This document shows, one piece after another, positions 1 to 10,849 of a stretch of 64,000 bases of DNA. A program made the translations under genes and the position numbers. The stretch's first letter is position 1. The number at the start of each line of letters is the position of its first letter. The DNA is from Neocallimastix lanati (nom. inval.) (lineage: Eukaryota; Neocallimastigomycota; Neocallimastigomycetes; Neocallimastigales; Neocallimastigaceae), in NCBI GenBank assembly GCA_016946835.1, contig JACVTC010000048.1, positions 845,001 to 909,000 of the forward strand. Reading direction: 5' to 3'. The notes under the pieces were generated by a model. That model was given only the letters and a program-made list of their open reading frames with translations. It did no database searches and was not told the origin of the DNA.

Positions 1-25
1 AAGTACAGATTGAGTAAAATAAAGT

Positions 26-30
<5 letters not shown>

Positions 31-74
<44 letters not shown>
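31..74. repeat. poly-T tract upstream of the RING gene
   Basis: An uninterrupted run of T followed by a short AT alternation, directly upstream of the first gene. Such homopolymers recur all over the window and may include assembly length errors. It could act as a nucleosome-poor promoter tract, but nothing in the sequence proves this. Confidence 0.8.
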
Positions 75-77
<3 letters not shown>

Positions 78-540
78 TATATATGTGTATAATATGATGT
101 ATCAAATATGGAAAAATCATTGGAAGAATCCGCGTTTTATCCTTTTACCAACCGTAATCTTCTTAAATTGAAAAACTTTTCTAAATGTTGTAAAAACTCT
201 ATTTACTTAAATCAAAATAAAGAATATTACGAACTTATGCAAGAACAAATGACCACAAATTCCGAAATTTTACATTCCGAAAATTTATCTTTGAAAAATC
301 CGAATTCCGAAATTTTACATTCAGAAAATTTATCATTAGTAAATCCGAATTCCGAAATTTATAATTCAGAAAATTCAAATTTAGAAAATTTATCTTCAGA
401 AAATCTAAATTCAGAATATTCAAATTCAAAGAATTCATATTTAGAAAATTCTAATGCAGAAAAATCAAATTTAGAAAATTCATATTCAGAAAAAGCAACT
501 AATAACAATAATATTGTTGTTAAAAAGTTACAGCAAATAA

Positions 541-792
541 ATGAAGAATTAAAACAGGAAAGCCAAAAGTTAAAACAAGCAAATGAAGAATTAGAACAGG
601 AAAGTCAAAAGTTAAAACAAGCAAATGAAGAATTAGAACAGGAAAGTCAAAAGTTAAAACAAGCAAATGAAGAATTAGAACAGGAAAGTCAAAAGTTAAA
701 ACAAGCAAATAAAGAATTAGAACAGGAAAGTCAAAAGTTAAAACAAGTAAATAAAGAATTAGAACAAGACAGTCAACAGTTAAAACAAGTAA
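541..792 (+). repeat. 42-bp coding minisatellite (six units)
   Basis: Units of 42 bp begin at 541, 583, 625, 667, 709 and 751, each encoding a 14-residue double heptad such as NEELEQESQKLKQA. The length is a multiple of three and of seven residues, so copy-number change keeps both the reading frame and the coiled-coil register. Related degenerate units continue downstream to about 940. Confidence 0.85.
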
Positions 793-1415
793 ATAAAAAA
801 TTAAAACTGAAAAAACAGAAAAATCAAAGGTTACAACAAGAAAATCAAAAGTTACAACAAGAAAATCAAAAGTTACAACAAGAAAAACAAAAGTTAAAAC
901 GGAAAAAACAGAAAAATCAAATTTTAAAACAGGAAAATTAAAAGTTAAAACAAGAAAAACAAAAGTTAAAGGAAGAACTAGAAAATTGTATAGAGGAAGC
1001 TGAAAAAGAGAAAAAGGATTACAAGAGTATACTGAAAAAAGAAAAAAAGAAAGTCGCAAATCATAAAAATTCAATTGCTAGTTTAAAACAAGAAATTAAA
1101 AAGAAAAACTCTCAGTATAATGAATTGTCAAACGAAATGAAAGAAAAAGATAAACAAATTATTAATATTTTAAATAAAAGTAATCAGAGAAAAGATAAAT
1201 TAAATAAAAATTATATTAATAAAATTACTCAATTAGTAAAAGAAAAATTAAAAAACCAAAAAAAATACATATCTGAAAAAGAACAATTAAAAAATGAAAT
1301 ACAAAAGGTAAAAATAAAACATAAAGTTACAGAAAAAAATGAAAAAAGAAATAGTAAAAATTTTGAAATTTATTCACAATTCGTAAATGAAGAAGAAGAA
1401 AATGAAGACACATAT

Positions 1416-2099
1416 GAAGAAGTCACATATGAAGAAGACACATATGAAGAAGACACATATGAAGAAGACACATATGAAGAAGACACATATGAAGATGATA
1501 CATATGAAGAAGACACGTATGAAGAAGACATATATGAAGAAGATACATATGAAGAAGATGAAAATGAAGACACATATGAAGATGACACATATGAAGAAGA
1601 CACATATGAAGAAAATGAAAATGAATACTTATGTGAAAAAGACACATATGAAGAAGATGAAAATGAATACTTATATAAAGAAGATACATATGAAGAAAAT
1701 GAAAATGAAGACTCATGTGAAGAAGATATATATGAAGAAGTCACATATGAAGAAGACACATATGAAGAAGACACATATGAACAAGACACATATGAAGAAG
1801 ACACATATGAAGAAGACACATATGAAGATGATACATATGAAGAAGACACGTATGAAGAAGACATATATGAAGAAGATACATATGAAGAAGATGAAAATGA
1901 AGACACATATGAAGATGACACATATGAAGAAGACACATATGAAGAAGACACATATGAAGAAGACACATATGAAGAAAATGAAAATGAATACTTATGTGAA
2001 AAAGACACATATGAAGAAGATGAAAATGAATACTTATATAAAGAAGATACATATGAAGAAAATGAAAATGAAGACTCATGTGAAGAAGATATATATGAA
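1416..2099 (+). repeat. 15-bp acidic repeat with a ~106/122-codon internal duplication
   Basis: The basic unit is 15 bp encoding TYEED, varied to TYEDD, IYEED and ENEYL. On top of this lies a larger duplication: the block beginning EEVTYEED at 1416 is repeated at 1734 with the same order of variants (EDENEDTYEDD, NEYLCEKD, NEYLYKED, NEDSCEED). Copy 1 is 318 bp and copy 2 is 366 bp, the second having extra TYEED units. All changes keep the frame. Confidence 0.85.
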
Positions 2100-2139
2100 G
2101 AAGAAGAAAATAAAGACACATATAAAGAAGAAGAAGATG

Positions 2140-2170
<31 letters not shown>

Positions 2171-2420
2171 TATTAATAATGAAAAAAAAAATAGAAACAT
2201 TAAAAAGTGTGATTTTTTATCTTCTGACTGTTGTATTTGTGTATCTTCTAAAGGTGATATCTTAACTGATAAAGAGAATTTACAAAAAATAGTTAAATTG
2301 AAATGTGGTCATCTCTTCCATCATGAATGTTTTAAAATATCAAAAAATATAAAAAGGATTCAGTTTGGTATGAAAATTAAATGTCCTAAATGCTATGAAA
2401 ATACTAAAGTAATTTTTTAA

Positions 2421-2426
2421 TTTAAG

Positions 2427-2474
<48 letters not shown>

Positions 2475-2540
2475 AAGGGATCAAAATTATAAAAAATGAA
2501 TTAATTTTTATTTTAAATTTTAAATATTTTTATTATCTAC

Positions 2541-2581
<41 letters not shown>

Positions 2582-3828
2582 TTTTCATCTATCACTTTTT
2601 GTAACAAAATGTATAATAAAGAATAATTAAAACAAATTAATGTTGAATATTTTTTATATTTTATGTGCATAAATATTTAATTATTATTATTATTTTTCCT
2701 TCTCTTATTTTTTATTTTATATATATATATATATATACCATTATCTCTGCAATGATAATTAAATTTTTTTGATTTTTATAAAATAAAATAAAATAAAAAA
2801 AAAACAAAAAAAAAAAATTATATTAATATTTATTTATTTAACTTTTTTCTTTATTTTAAATTTAAATTAAGATCTAATACTGTAACTTAATTATAAAAGT
2901 GAATTTAGTAGCTTATCCGTATACTTGTAGTGCGCCACTAAAATTTAATACATACATTATTGGTGAAATTACAACGAAATTTCAATTTCAATTTCAATTT
3001 TAGTTATATTTTTTTTTTTTTTTTTCTTAAATTAAAAAAATTACTTCAGTATTTTCATAGCATTTAGGACATTTAATTTTCATACCAAACTGAATCCTTT
3101 TTATATTTTTAGATATTTTTAGTTATATATAATTTTCAAATAATATTTATTATTATTTATTAATAATCCATTCTTTAAATAATAATTATGTTAACTACTG
3201 AATTATTATTTATAATTATATTATTATAACACGTGGATATTCAGTGATAAATCATTTACAAACATTAATTTATGAATATTTAATTAAATAATTATTATCA
3301 TTAATTAAATCTTATATTAGCTTATTTTTTATTATTATTAATATTTATTTTAATGCTTATTCTTAGCTTATTTTTTATTATTATCAATATTTATATTAAA
3401 GCTTATTCTTATCTTTATTAAATATATTATTAAATGCAACTTACAAAGTACAAAAGATGAATTATTAATTTATCTTTTATGTTCTTTGTAAGGTTATTGT
3501 GTATACGTATATTTCACAATAATTATATATTAATAATTCTGTACTTAATTTTTATTAAATAAATATCATTATAAACCCTTCAAAGATTATTAAATACAGT
3601 ATATTTTAAATATAAAGAGTTTTTTTTTAAATATTATTTTATTTTATTTATTAAGTTAATATTATATTCTTAATTAATTACTGTTGAATTATTAATATTT
3701 AAGTCGATATTTTGACCTAATAACCTTAAAACTCTAAAATTTTCTATCATTATTTTTTAACAAAAATATTATAATAAATAAATAAACTTTATATAATAAT
3801 AATTATCTTGAATTTTACTTATCGAACC
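2421..3828. other. AT-rich intergenic stretch with homopolymers
   Basis: A long poly-A run (about 2427-2471) follows the RING stop codon and a long poly-T run lies near 2547-2578. The rest is AT-rich sequence without a convincing reading frame on either strand, apart from the inverted RING tail at 3029-3125. A short, less AT-rich patch occurs at about 2905-2945. Confidence 0.7.
3029..3125 (-). pseudogene. inverted copy of the 3' end of the RING gene
   Basis: Read on the minus strand, this matches roughly 2330-2424 of the RING gene: the last codons of the finger, including the CPKC half-site, the stop codon and a few following bases. I see only a few differences, including one extra T just before the stop and an A-to-G change. 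The rest of the gene is absent, so this is a fragment in opposite orientation about 600 bp downstream of its source. Confidence 0.85.
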
Positions 3829-4990
3829 AGATTCTATCCTGGTTGTTAGTCCCCGAGCTAGTAAGGCTTAAGGTTTGACCCCTCCCTATGACCGTCTTTC
3901 AGGTTTTCTTCACAAGAATATGGTGGTTAGGGATACAGGCCCCTTGTATATATTATCATTAGAAAAGATACTGAACTAACTGTGGACCTGAAAGTTGCGA
4001 CATTACTATAATTTAATATCTTTATGAAGGAATGACTAGCATTTGGGTACATGATTTCATGTATCCATGTAGATATATATTCTACTTGTGATGTAGATAT
4101 ATTCTACTAAAAATACATTCTTTCTGAAGTTTTTTTTGCATTTGTCGAGGGAGCTTGTATATTATATGAACAGGCTTGAATACGCAACGATGAATGCTGT
4201 GAAATATATGGCTTAGTCTCTGTGCATCTGAGCGATTGTGATATATACGATGACGTGTATGGAATGGAAACAGCATAACGTGCAATATTATGCGTTGGAG
4301 TGCCATGAATGTTGATGATGTATGCTGCTGATACTATCCGTCGATGCATCTAGGACGAGTGAGCGTTCATAAATACTCAGTATAAGTGCTGAGAAATAAG
4401 TTGCATGTACATCTAATATGGCATCAACAGCACTAACACATATATGCAAACACATGCATATCGATATGCATGCAGAGACTCTGAATGGAGTAAACAGTGC
4501 AAATAATGTAATTATGAGCCTGTGAGTGCAATAGATGCATCCGATATCATTGTTGTATCATAGTAGTATGCAATGTATTAGCACATATATTCATATCTAA
4601 TGTGATTGTAAATGTAGGTCGAATGAGCAGGCATGAATAACGCAGTTTTGAGTACTGTAATATGAATTGAATGTGTATGTATGATACTGCGATATAGTAT
4701 AGTATGTACATATAATGGGCATATGTATCAATTGCAGACTATCAATACATATATGTGTTTGTGAACATTATACATAAAATTACGTGACGTGTATTATGTA
4801 TATTAAATATAACTATATAACCAATAAATATATGTTATTATACTATCCACACATATAACAACTATATTAGGTATTGCTACAATACATTATGAACATACGA
4901 TATGCATATGTGTTGTATGTATACTAGAAAAATTCTCATCAATAAATATGTCAGAGCGCCAATGCTGAACAAAGGACAATACCTTCCTAT
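3829..4990. other. non-coding island of higher GC content
   Basis: This block is clearly richer in G and C than the surrounding AT-rich DNA. It begins with a possible hairpin (AACCAG, eight-base loop, CTGGTT, near 3825-3844), contains a short direct repeat around 4069-4108 (gtagatatat...ttctact), and is rich in TpG/CpA words such as TGCAT. The open frames here (for example 4107-4349 on the minus strand) do not look like a protein. It may be a decayed transposable element or a non-coding transcript, but I recognise no family. Confidence 0.5.
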
Positions 4991-5795
4991 ATAAAAGTGT
5001 GACTTCATATATCTATTGTTAAACGTTTTATTGGTTAATATATTATTATATTATATTGACCTACTTCTATTTTCCTTAATATAAAAAAAATAGTTTTTTT
5101 TTATTTACATTTTTTTTTTTTTTAAATTTTATATTAATAATTTGGGAGGCAGTTGCTAATAATAATAATAATAATAATAATTATAATAATAATAATAATA
5201 ATAATAATTATAATAATAATATAAATAATAATAATAGTAATAATAATAATAATAATTATAATAATAATAATAAATAATAAATTATTATTATTCTATATAT
5301 AAAAAGAACTGTAATATTAAAGAGAATGAGAAAAAATATTATAAAAATTTTAAATTATTTTTTTTTTAAATATAATGAAAGAATTAATTATTTATTCTTA
5401 ATTTCTAATTAATAAAATTTTTAAATATTTAAAAAATAAAATATAGAAATAAAATTTTATATTTTATTTCTATATTTAAAATAATTTTTAAATTTTAATA
5501 AATACTTATAATAAAATAAAATTAAATAATAATTTATATTAAAAATTTTAATAGTTTTTTTTTTTTAATTAATCACATATTATTTATTTATTTTATTTCA
5601 TATATGCTTATATATATATATATAAATAAATATAAATTATTTTAAATAAAAATGCTTTCTAAATGAAAATAATTAAAAATAAAATAAAAAATAAAGATAA
5701 AAATTAAAAAAATTAAAAAAAAAAAAAAAAAAAAATTAGATATTCTAATATAATACTATTGAAAATATATTAATATATTATATTGATAATTTCAA

Positions 5796-5831
<36 letters not shown>

Positions 5832-6480
5832 TGTTTCTTAAGATTTAATATAATTTATTTATTAAATATCATAATATATCAAATAATTTATTAATAAAAA
5901 AAATTTAATAAAAAGAAAAGTTGAAAAGCATTTAATACATTATTAAATATTGTTAAATATTTAAACAATAATATTTTTATCGAAACAATTAAAATTTTAT
6001 ATTATAGCAATTATTATTATAATTATTAATAATAAAAATATTATTATTTATTGCTGTTTTGGTTTTTTTTATCGTTGTTATTATTATTTCTAAATGTAAT
6101 ATAATCATTATTATATATATTATTATTATTATTAAAACTATTAAGTTATTGATAAAAAATATAAATATTATTGATAAATTAAAAATATTAATGAATAGTC
6201 AATAAATAATAAATTATCTAATATTTTCTATCATTAATAATTATTATTGAATTTTATTTCATTGACAATTTTTTAAGATAATTAAATTTTCCCATATTAT
6301 AATAATTTTAATTATTAATTTATTATAATTTAAAATTTTGAAATTTTATTTTTATTATTTTTTTTATATAATTTATTATTAATATTATTATTATTATTAT
6401 TATTTTTGTAATTATAAATATAATGCATGATATATAAATTTTTATTTTTATTAAAAATTAATATTTTTTAGTATTAATTA

Positions 6481-6518
<38 letters not shown>

Positions 6519-6552
6519 TAATAATAATAATAATAATAATATATTACTATTA

Positions 6553-6585
<33 letters not shown>

Positions 6586-7675
6586 TTTAATTTAATAATA
6601 CAAATCATAATTATTGAAATACACTTTCAATCTTTTAATATTTTTTTAAGCCTTTTAATAATATTGTAAAATTTCTTCATTTAACTAATAAATATATAAT
6701 AAGTTTTATTTTCTTAATAATTTATATTATGTAAATTATTTTTTTCAACAATTTACTATTAACATATTCAATTTCGATTTCGATGGTTATAAATTTATAT
6801 ATAGTTTTTTTTTTTTAGATATTAATCTTAAATAATAATTAATATTTATTCAAAAATAATAATAAAATAAAATTATTTTTATATAAATATTAATTATTAT
6901 ATAAAAATAGAATTATTATTTTATATTAAAATTATTAATTTAGCTATTATTATTATTAATATTAATGTTTTTAATTATTATTTATAATAATTTTTATTAC
7001 TATTATATATAATTAATAATAATATTATCATTAACCATAATTATTATTAAAATAATTTTTTTAATAAAAATATAAATAATTAAAAATTTAATATTCCGAT
7101 GATTCAGTGTTTCCCTATAATTCTTATTACTTTTATTAATATTTAATGTTAAGAATAATAATATTTTTTCAATTTTTTTATAATTAAATTTGTACCGACC
7201 GTAATTTTATTTTCCTTCATCATTTTTGTCCTCTATAGTTAATTAACTTTATTTTTTAGTAATACTTAATATTGTTTCGATTTTTTGCTAACTTTTAATA
7301 TTTTATATTAAATATATTCATATAATTGAAATAAAATACTAATAATAATATCTTATGGATTTAATGGAATAAAATTTTATTTCATATTGTTTGATATAGA
7401 AATACAATATTTTTATTTAATAAAATAAATTAATTGTTTTTTTTTTTTTTTTTTACCATCTTAATATTGAATTATATAATAATTATAAATGTTAAACATA
7501 TAGAAATAAAAAAAAAAGTATAAAAATGAAAAATATTTCCTAAAAAATAACAAAATAATAGTTATAAATTTAATTTTTTAATTATACAAATATTTAAAAG
7601 TCATTAATTATATACATAGATATATATATATATATATATAAATAAAATATTCATTTAATTATAATATAAAAAAAA
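4991..7675. other. AT-rich intergenic region
   Basis: Mostly A and T with ATT/AAT microsatellites (for example 5155-5275 and 6480-6590) and several A or T runs. I see no gene. The only recognisable item is a copy of dispersed repeat R1 at 5060-5158. The last few hundred bases are the upstream region of the pectate lyase gene, with a TA run at 7620-7640. Confidence 0.7.
5060..5158 (+). repeat. dispersed repeat R1, copy 1
   Basis: R1 is a ~95 bp element starting with CCTACTT-TATTTTCCTTAAT, followed by an A/T run and ending in ATATTAATAATTTGAGAGGC. Four further copies lie at 11053-11145, 26843-26938, 39320-39418 (inverted) and 41082-41150. The ends are sharp and the middle is variable poly-A/T. 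It may be the end of an old transposable element. In the later copies it lies inside the cellulase array unit. Confidence 0.7.
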
Positions 7676-8822
7676 ATGAAATTTTTAAATATTATTGGAT
7701 TAGTAAGTTTAATTAAATTAGCTCAAGCTAGCTGTGGCGGTGCTTATAGTCAATGTGGAGGGTAAATATATTATATTTTTATGAATATATAAAATTAATA
7801 TAATTAAATATATAATTTTGTTATTAGTTAAATAGAAATTTCTAATTTTTATAAAATTTAATAATTTTTTTTTTTTTTGATATCTCAGACTCAATTATAC
7901 AGGTGATAAATGTTGTATATCAGGATATACTTGTCAATATTATAATGATTGGTATTCTCAATGTGTTCCTGGTAGTAGTTCTGGTAATACTGGTAATTCA
8001 GGAAATTCAAGCAATACCAATAAAAAGACTACAACAATAAAAAAGACGACTACAACCAAGAAAACAACTTCGAAAGCTCAACAACAAACTTCTTCTGCCT
8101 CTGCTTCTTCTTCTTCTTCTTCTAATGTTTTCTTCCCTACAGCTCAAAAGAAGGTCACTTTCAATGAACCATATGTCATTAAAGCAGGTCAAGTTTATGA
8201 TGGTCTTGCTATCAATGGAGTTTGGACCAGTTATGGAAGAGGTGTCACTGGTCAAGGTGATTGTAAAAATGTAGAAGGTGGAAATAAAGATGCCGTTTTC
8301 AGATTAGAATCTGGTGCCACTCTCAAAAATGTTATTCTTGGTGCTGATGCCATTGAACATGTTCACTGTATCGGTGATGGATGTACTGTTGAAAATGTTT
8401 GGTGGGATGATGTTTGTGAAGATGCTCTCTCCTTATTAGGATCCACTAATACTAATTCAAAATTCTATTTAATTGGAGGAGGTGCTCGTAATGGTTCAGA
8501 TAAGATTGTTCAACACAACTCTGCTGGTACAGTTTATATTAAGAATTTCACGGTTAGTAATTCTGGTAAATTATATAGAGCCTGTGGTAATTGTAAGAGT
8601 GGATATCAAAACAGAAGGAATGTAGTTATTGAAAATGTTAATGCTTCTAATGTTGGAGTATTAGCAGGCATTAATAGTAATTATGGAGATACAGCCACAT
8701 TTATTAATGTTAATGCCAATGGAGGTAATGTTTGTTACACATTTACTGGTAATAATAATGGTAAAGAACCAAGTAAAAATGGATCTCAATGTAAAAATCA
8801 AAGCAATTGTGTTTGTAAATAA
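7676..8822 (+). CDS. secreted pectate lyase, family PL3, with N-terminal CBM1
   Basis: Two exons, 7676-7761 and 7889-8822, with one GT-AG intron (7762-7888) give 339 residues. Residues 1-18 are a signal peptide ending AQA. Residues 20-54 form a fungal cellulose-binding domain CBM1: QCGG, YTG, cysteines at 20, 27, 37, 38, 44 and 54, and aromatic residues Trp50 and Tyr51 near its end. A Ser/Asn/Thr/Lys linker follows to about 105, and the rest is a family 3 pectate lyase, with EPYVIKAGQVYDG, WWDDVCEDALSL and KIVQHN in order. The enzyme should cleave polygalacturonate by beta-elimination outside the cell, usually with calcium. The intron splits a Gly codon within the QCGG-L part of the CBM1; without splicing the frame stops at once. 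The ATG is preceded by an A-rich leader. There is no dockerin, so it is probably free rather than cellulosomal. Confidence 0.92.
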
Positions 8823-9273
8823 AAATATTATAAGAATTTATCTATATTAAAAGTAAAACATTTAGTTTTTATAAAAAAAATTCACATAAAATATAATTAA
8901 AAAAAACAAAGGATAATTAATAATAATAATCTTAATGCTTTTATTTCAAATTTAAAAATAAATACTATTATGTATAAAATGATTTTAAAAATTTTTTATG
9001 TATATTTTATATAAATTTAATTGAATTAATATATAAAAAAAATTTTTATTTTAAAGAAAAAATATAATATATTATGATAATTATAAAAGTTAATACAATA
9101 ATAATCATAATAAATAAAATTTTTTTCAATTAAAATATAATCATTAAAATGGACATAATCATTAAAAATTATATATAAACATATATTTTACTAAAATTTT
9201 CTTTAAAATATAAAAATAAAATAAATATTATTAATTAAAATTTCAATAAAAAATTTAAAATTAAATAAAACAT
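8823..9273. other. AT-rich 3' flank of the pectate lyase gene
   Basis: Only AT-rich sequence downstream of the lyase stop codon, without any open frame that looks like a gene. Transcript end signals cannot be distinguished from background at this base composition. Confidence 0.6.
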
Positions 9274-9564
9274 TTATTTCTGATTTCTATTTAACATATA
9301 ATCTTCTTGCTTTTTAAGAAATGATTTTTCTTTCTTTTTCATTAATTGTTTGTAACTAATTTTTTTATAACTATCTAAACTTATTTTATTTTCATAATTG
9401 AGTTTACCACAACTTTCAACTGCATTTGGTATGCCTACTATAAAATTTGTATGTTCATACTTATTACTAAGTTTAATAAAATTTTCAATTTCATAATTAC
9501 CTGTGAAATCGGCAAAACCATAATTTATTTTATCATATTTATCTAAAAAATGTAGATATATACT
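9274..9564 (-). pseudogene. fragment P1 of the unknown array-associated gene family
   Basis: An open frame without a start codon on the minus strand. It contains VGIPNAVESCGKLNYENK and ISLDSY, shared with members P3 and P4, and then jumps to ISYKQLMKKKEKSFLKKQ, the middle of the family protein, before stopping. The region between these two parts in the other members is missing, so this is an internally deleted remnant. It is still useful because it shows the original reading frame across the point where P2, P3 and P4 are frameshifted. The function of the family is unknown to me. Confidence 0.7.
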
Positions 9565-10044
9565 TTAATATTTCATACAAATTCATTTTTTTACTATTTT
9601 TCAGATATCCTATTTTTTATTTTTATTCTATTTATTATTTTTATTCTATTTATTATTTTTATTTTATTTATTATTTTTATTCTATTTATTATTTTAAACA
9701 AATGATATTGAAGTAGAAAACAGAGATATTTATATACTTTTTTTTTTATACATATAAATATATTCTTTTATTTTTAATACTATTTTTTAACAATCAACAA
9801 TCAAAAAAGTTAATATAAAAATTAAAATAATATATCTATATTAATATTTATATTATAACAGAATTCCACGAAAAAATATTTTTAACTTTATAATAATTAA
9901 AGTTTTATAAAAATAATTAAAAAATATTTCTTGATATAAGTTATAAATAAAATTTAATATGAAAAATCAAAATTATAAATTAATAAATGATCGATGAATT
10001 GTGGAACTAAATTAAATTTTACAATATTTTTTAAAATACTTTAA

Positions 10045-10080
<36 letters not shown>

Positions 10081-10849
10081 CATTTACAAATAAAATAAAG
10101 ATAAATTAATATCTTTTTATGCTTATCATTATCAATTATTTTTTTTATTTTTAATATTCTATTGTTATCTTTTTAATTAAAAATATATTTATTTATTGTA
10201 TAATATAAATATAGCTTTAAATAATTATTTATATATAATATATATTTTAAATTAATATTATACCTTTAATGATTTATTTTTAATAAAAAAAAAAAGTATT
10301 CTGAAATTTTGATATAAATAATAAAATTAAATAGGAATATTAGATTAAGGAAATTAATAATACAAAAAAAAAAAAAAAAATTTCAAATTATTTTCCTAAA
10401 CTTAAAAAAGAGTATTTGAAATTTTTAAATTCTTTATAAGATTATAATTGATACTTTATATTATTACTGTAAATTAAAAATTTAAAAAATTAATTACATA
10501 TAATTATATGTAATTTTTTTTTTTAAATTTTTAATTATTTTTATTTTCTTTATATATATTCATTTTATTAAATATTTGTTAAAAATAAGATATATTAATC
10601 TATTTTATTCATGTATTTTTTATTTAACAATTATAAAGAAATAATTTATTTTATAGTTTTTCTTTTTTAAAATTAATGATTAATGTTGAAATTGTTATAT
10701 TTTTATTAATTTATTATATTATTTTTGTTAAAAATTTATTTATTTATTTGATATAAAAATTTATTGTAAATTATTATATAATTAAATAATTATTTTATAA
10801 ATTATTTTATTATATAATAATTTAAAAAGAAAATTAATTTAATAGTTCA
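9565..10849. other. AT-rich intergenic region with a 21-bp tandem repeat
   Basis: Contains about four tandem units of 21 bp (TTATTTTTATTCTATTTATTA-like, about 9612-9700) and a long T run near 10050-10080. No gene is visible. Confidence 0.65.

Larger units (their letters stand above)
108..2420 (+). pseudogene. coiled-coil / acidic-repeat RING-H2 protein gene with one in-frame stop
   Basis: One reading frame runs from the ATG at 108 to the TAA at 2418-2420, about 770 codons, broken only by a TAA at 939-941. Behind this stop the same frame stays open, and the next ATG in frame is not until 1137, so the two halves look like one gene. In order, the product has a short basic N-terminus, Asn/Ser/Glu five-residue repeats (residues ~45-125), a long Gln/Lys/Glu coiled coil with 14-residue repeats (~140-230, continuing past the stop), an acidic block of TYEED five-residue repeats, an Asn run, and a C-terminal RING-H2 finger. 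The finger shows CCIC, then CGHLFHHEC, then CPKC: a C3H2C3 zinc-binding pattern typical of E3 ubiquitin ligases. A role in ubiquitin transfer is inferred from this finger only. The stop sits in AAT-TAA-AAG amid CAA/GAA/AAA codons, so a single substitution or base-call error could explain it. No introns were seen. Confidence 0.75.

Noticed and set aside
1370-2265. Long open frames on the minus strand and in another plus frame across the acidic repeat
   Set aside because: They are shadows of the TYEED-coding repeat: any 15-bp repeat without a stop in one frame stays open in the others. The frame ending in the RING finger is the meaningful one.
108-2420. Programmed stop-codon readthrough in the RING gene
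   Set aside because: No readthrough context or conserved structure can be shown. A mutation or base error explains the single TAA more simply.
3829-3990. Possible tRNA or self-cleaving ribozyme in the GC-rich island
   Set aside because: A short hairpin exists, but the tRNA arms and the conserved hammerhead core are absent.
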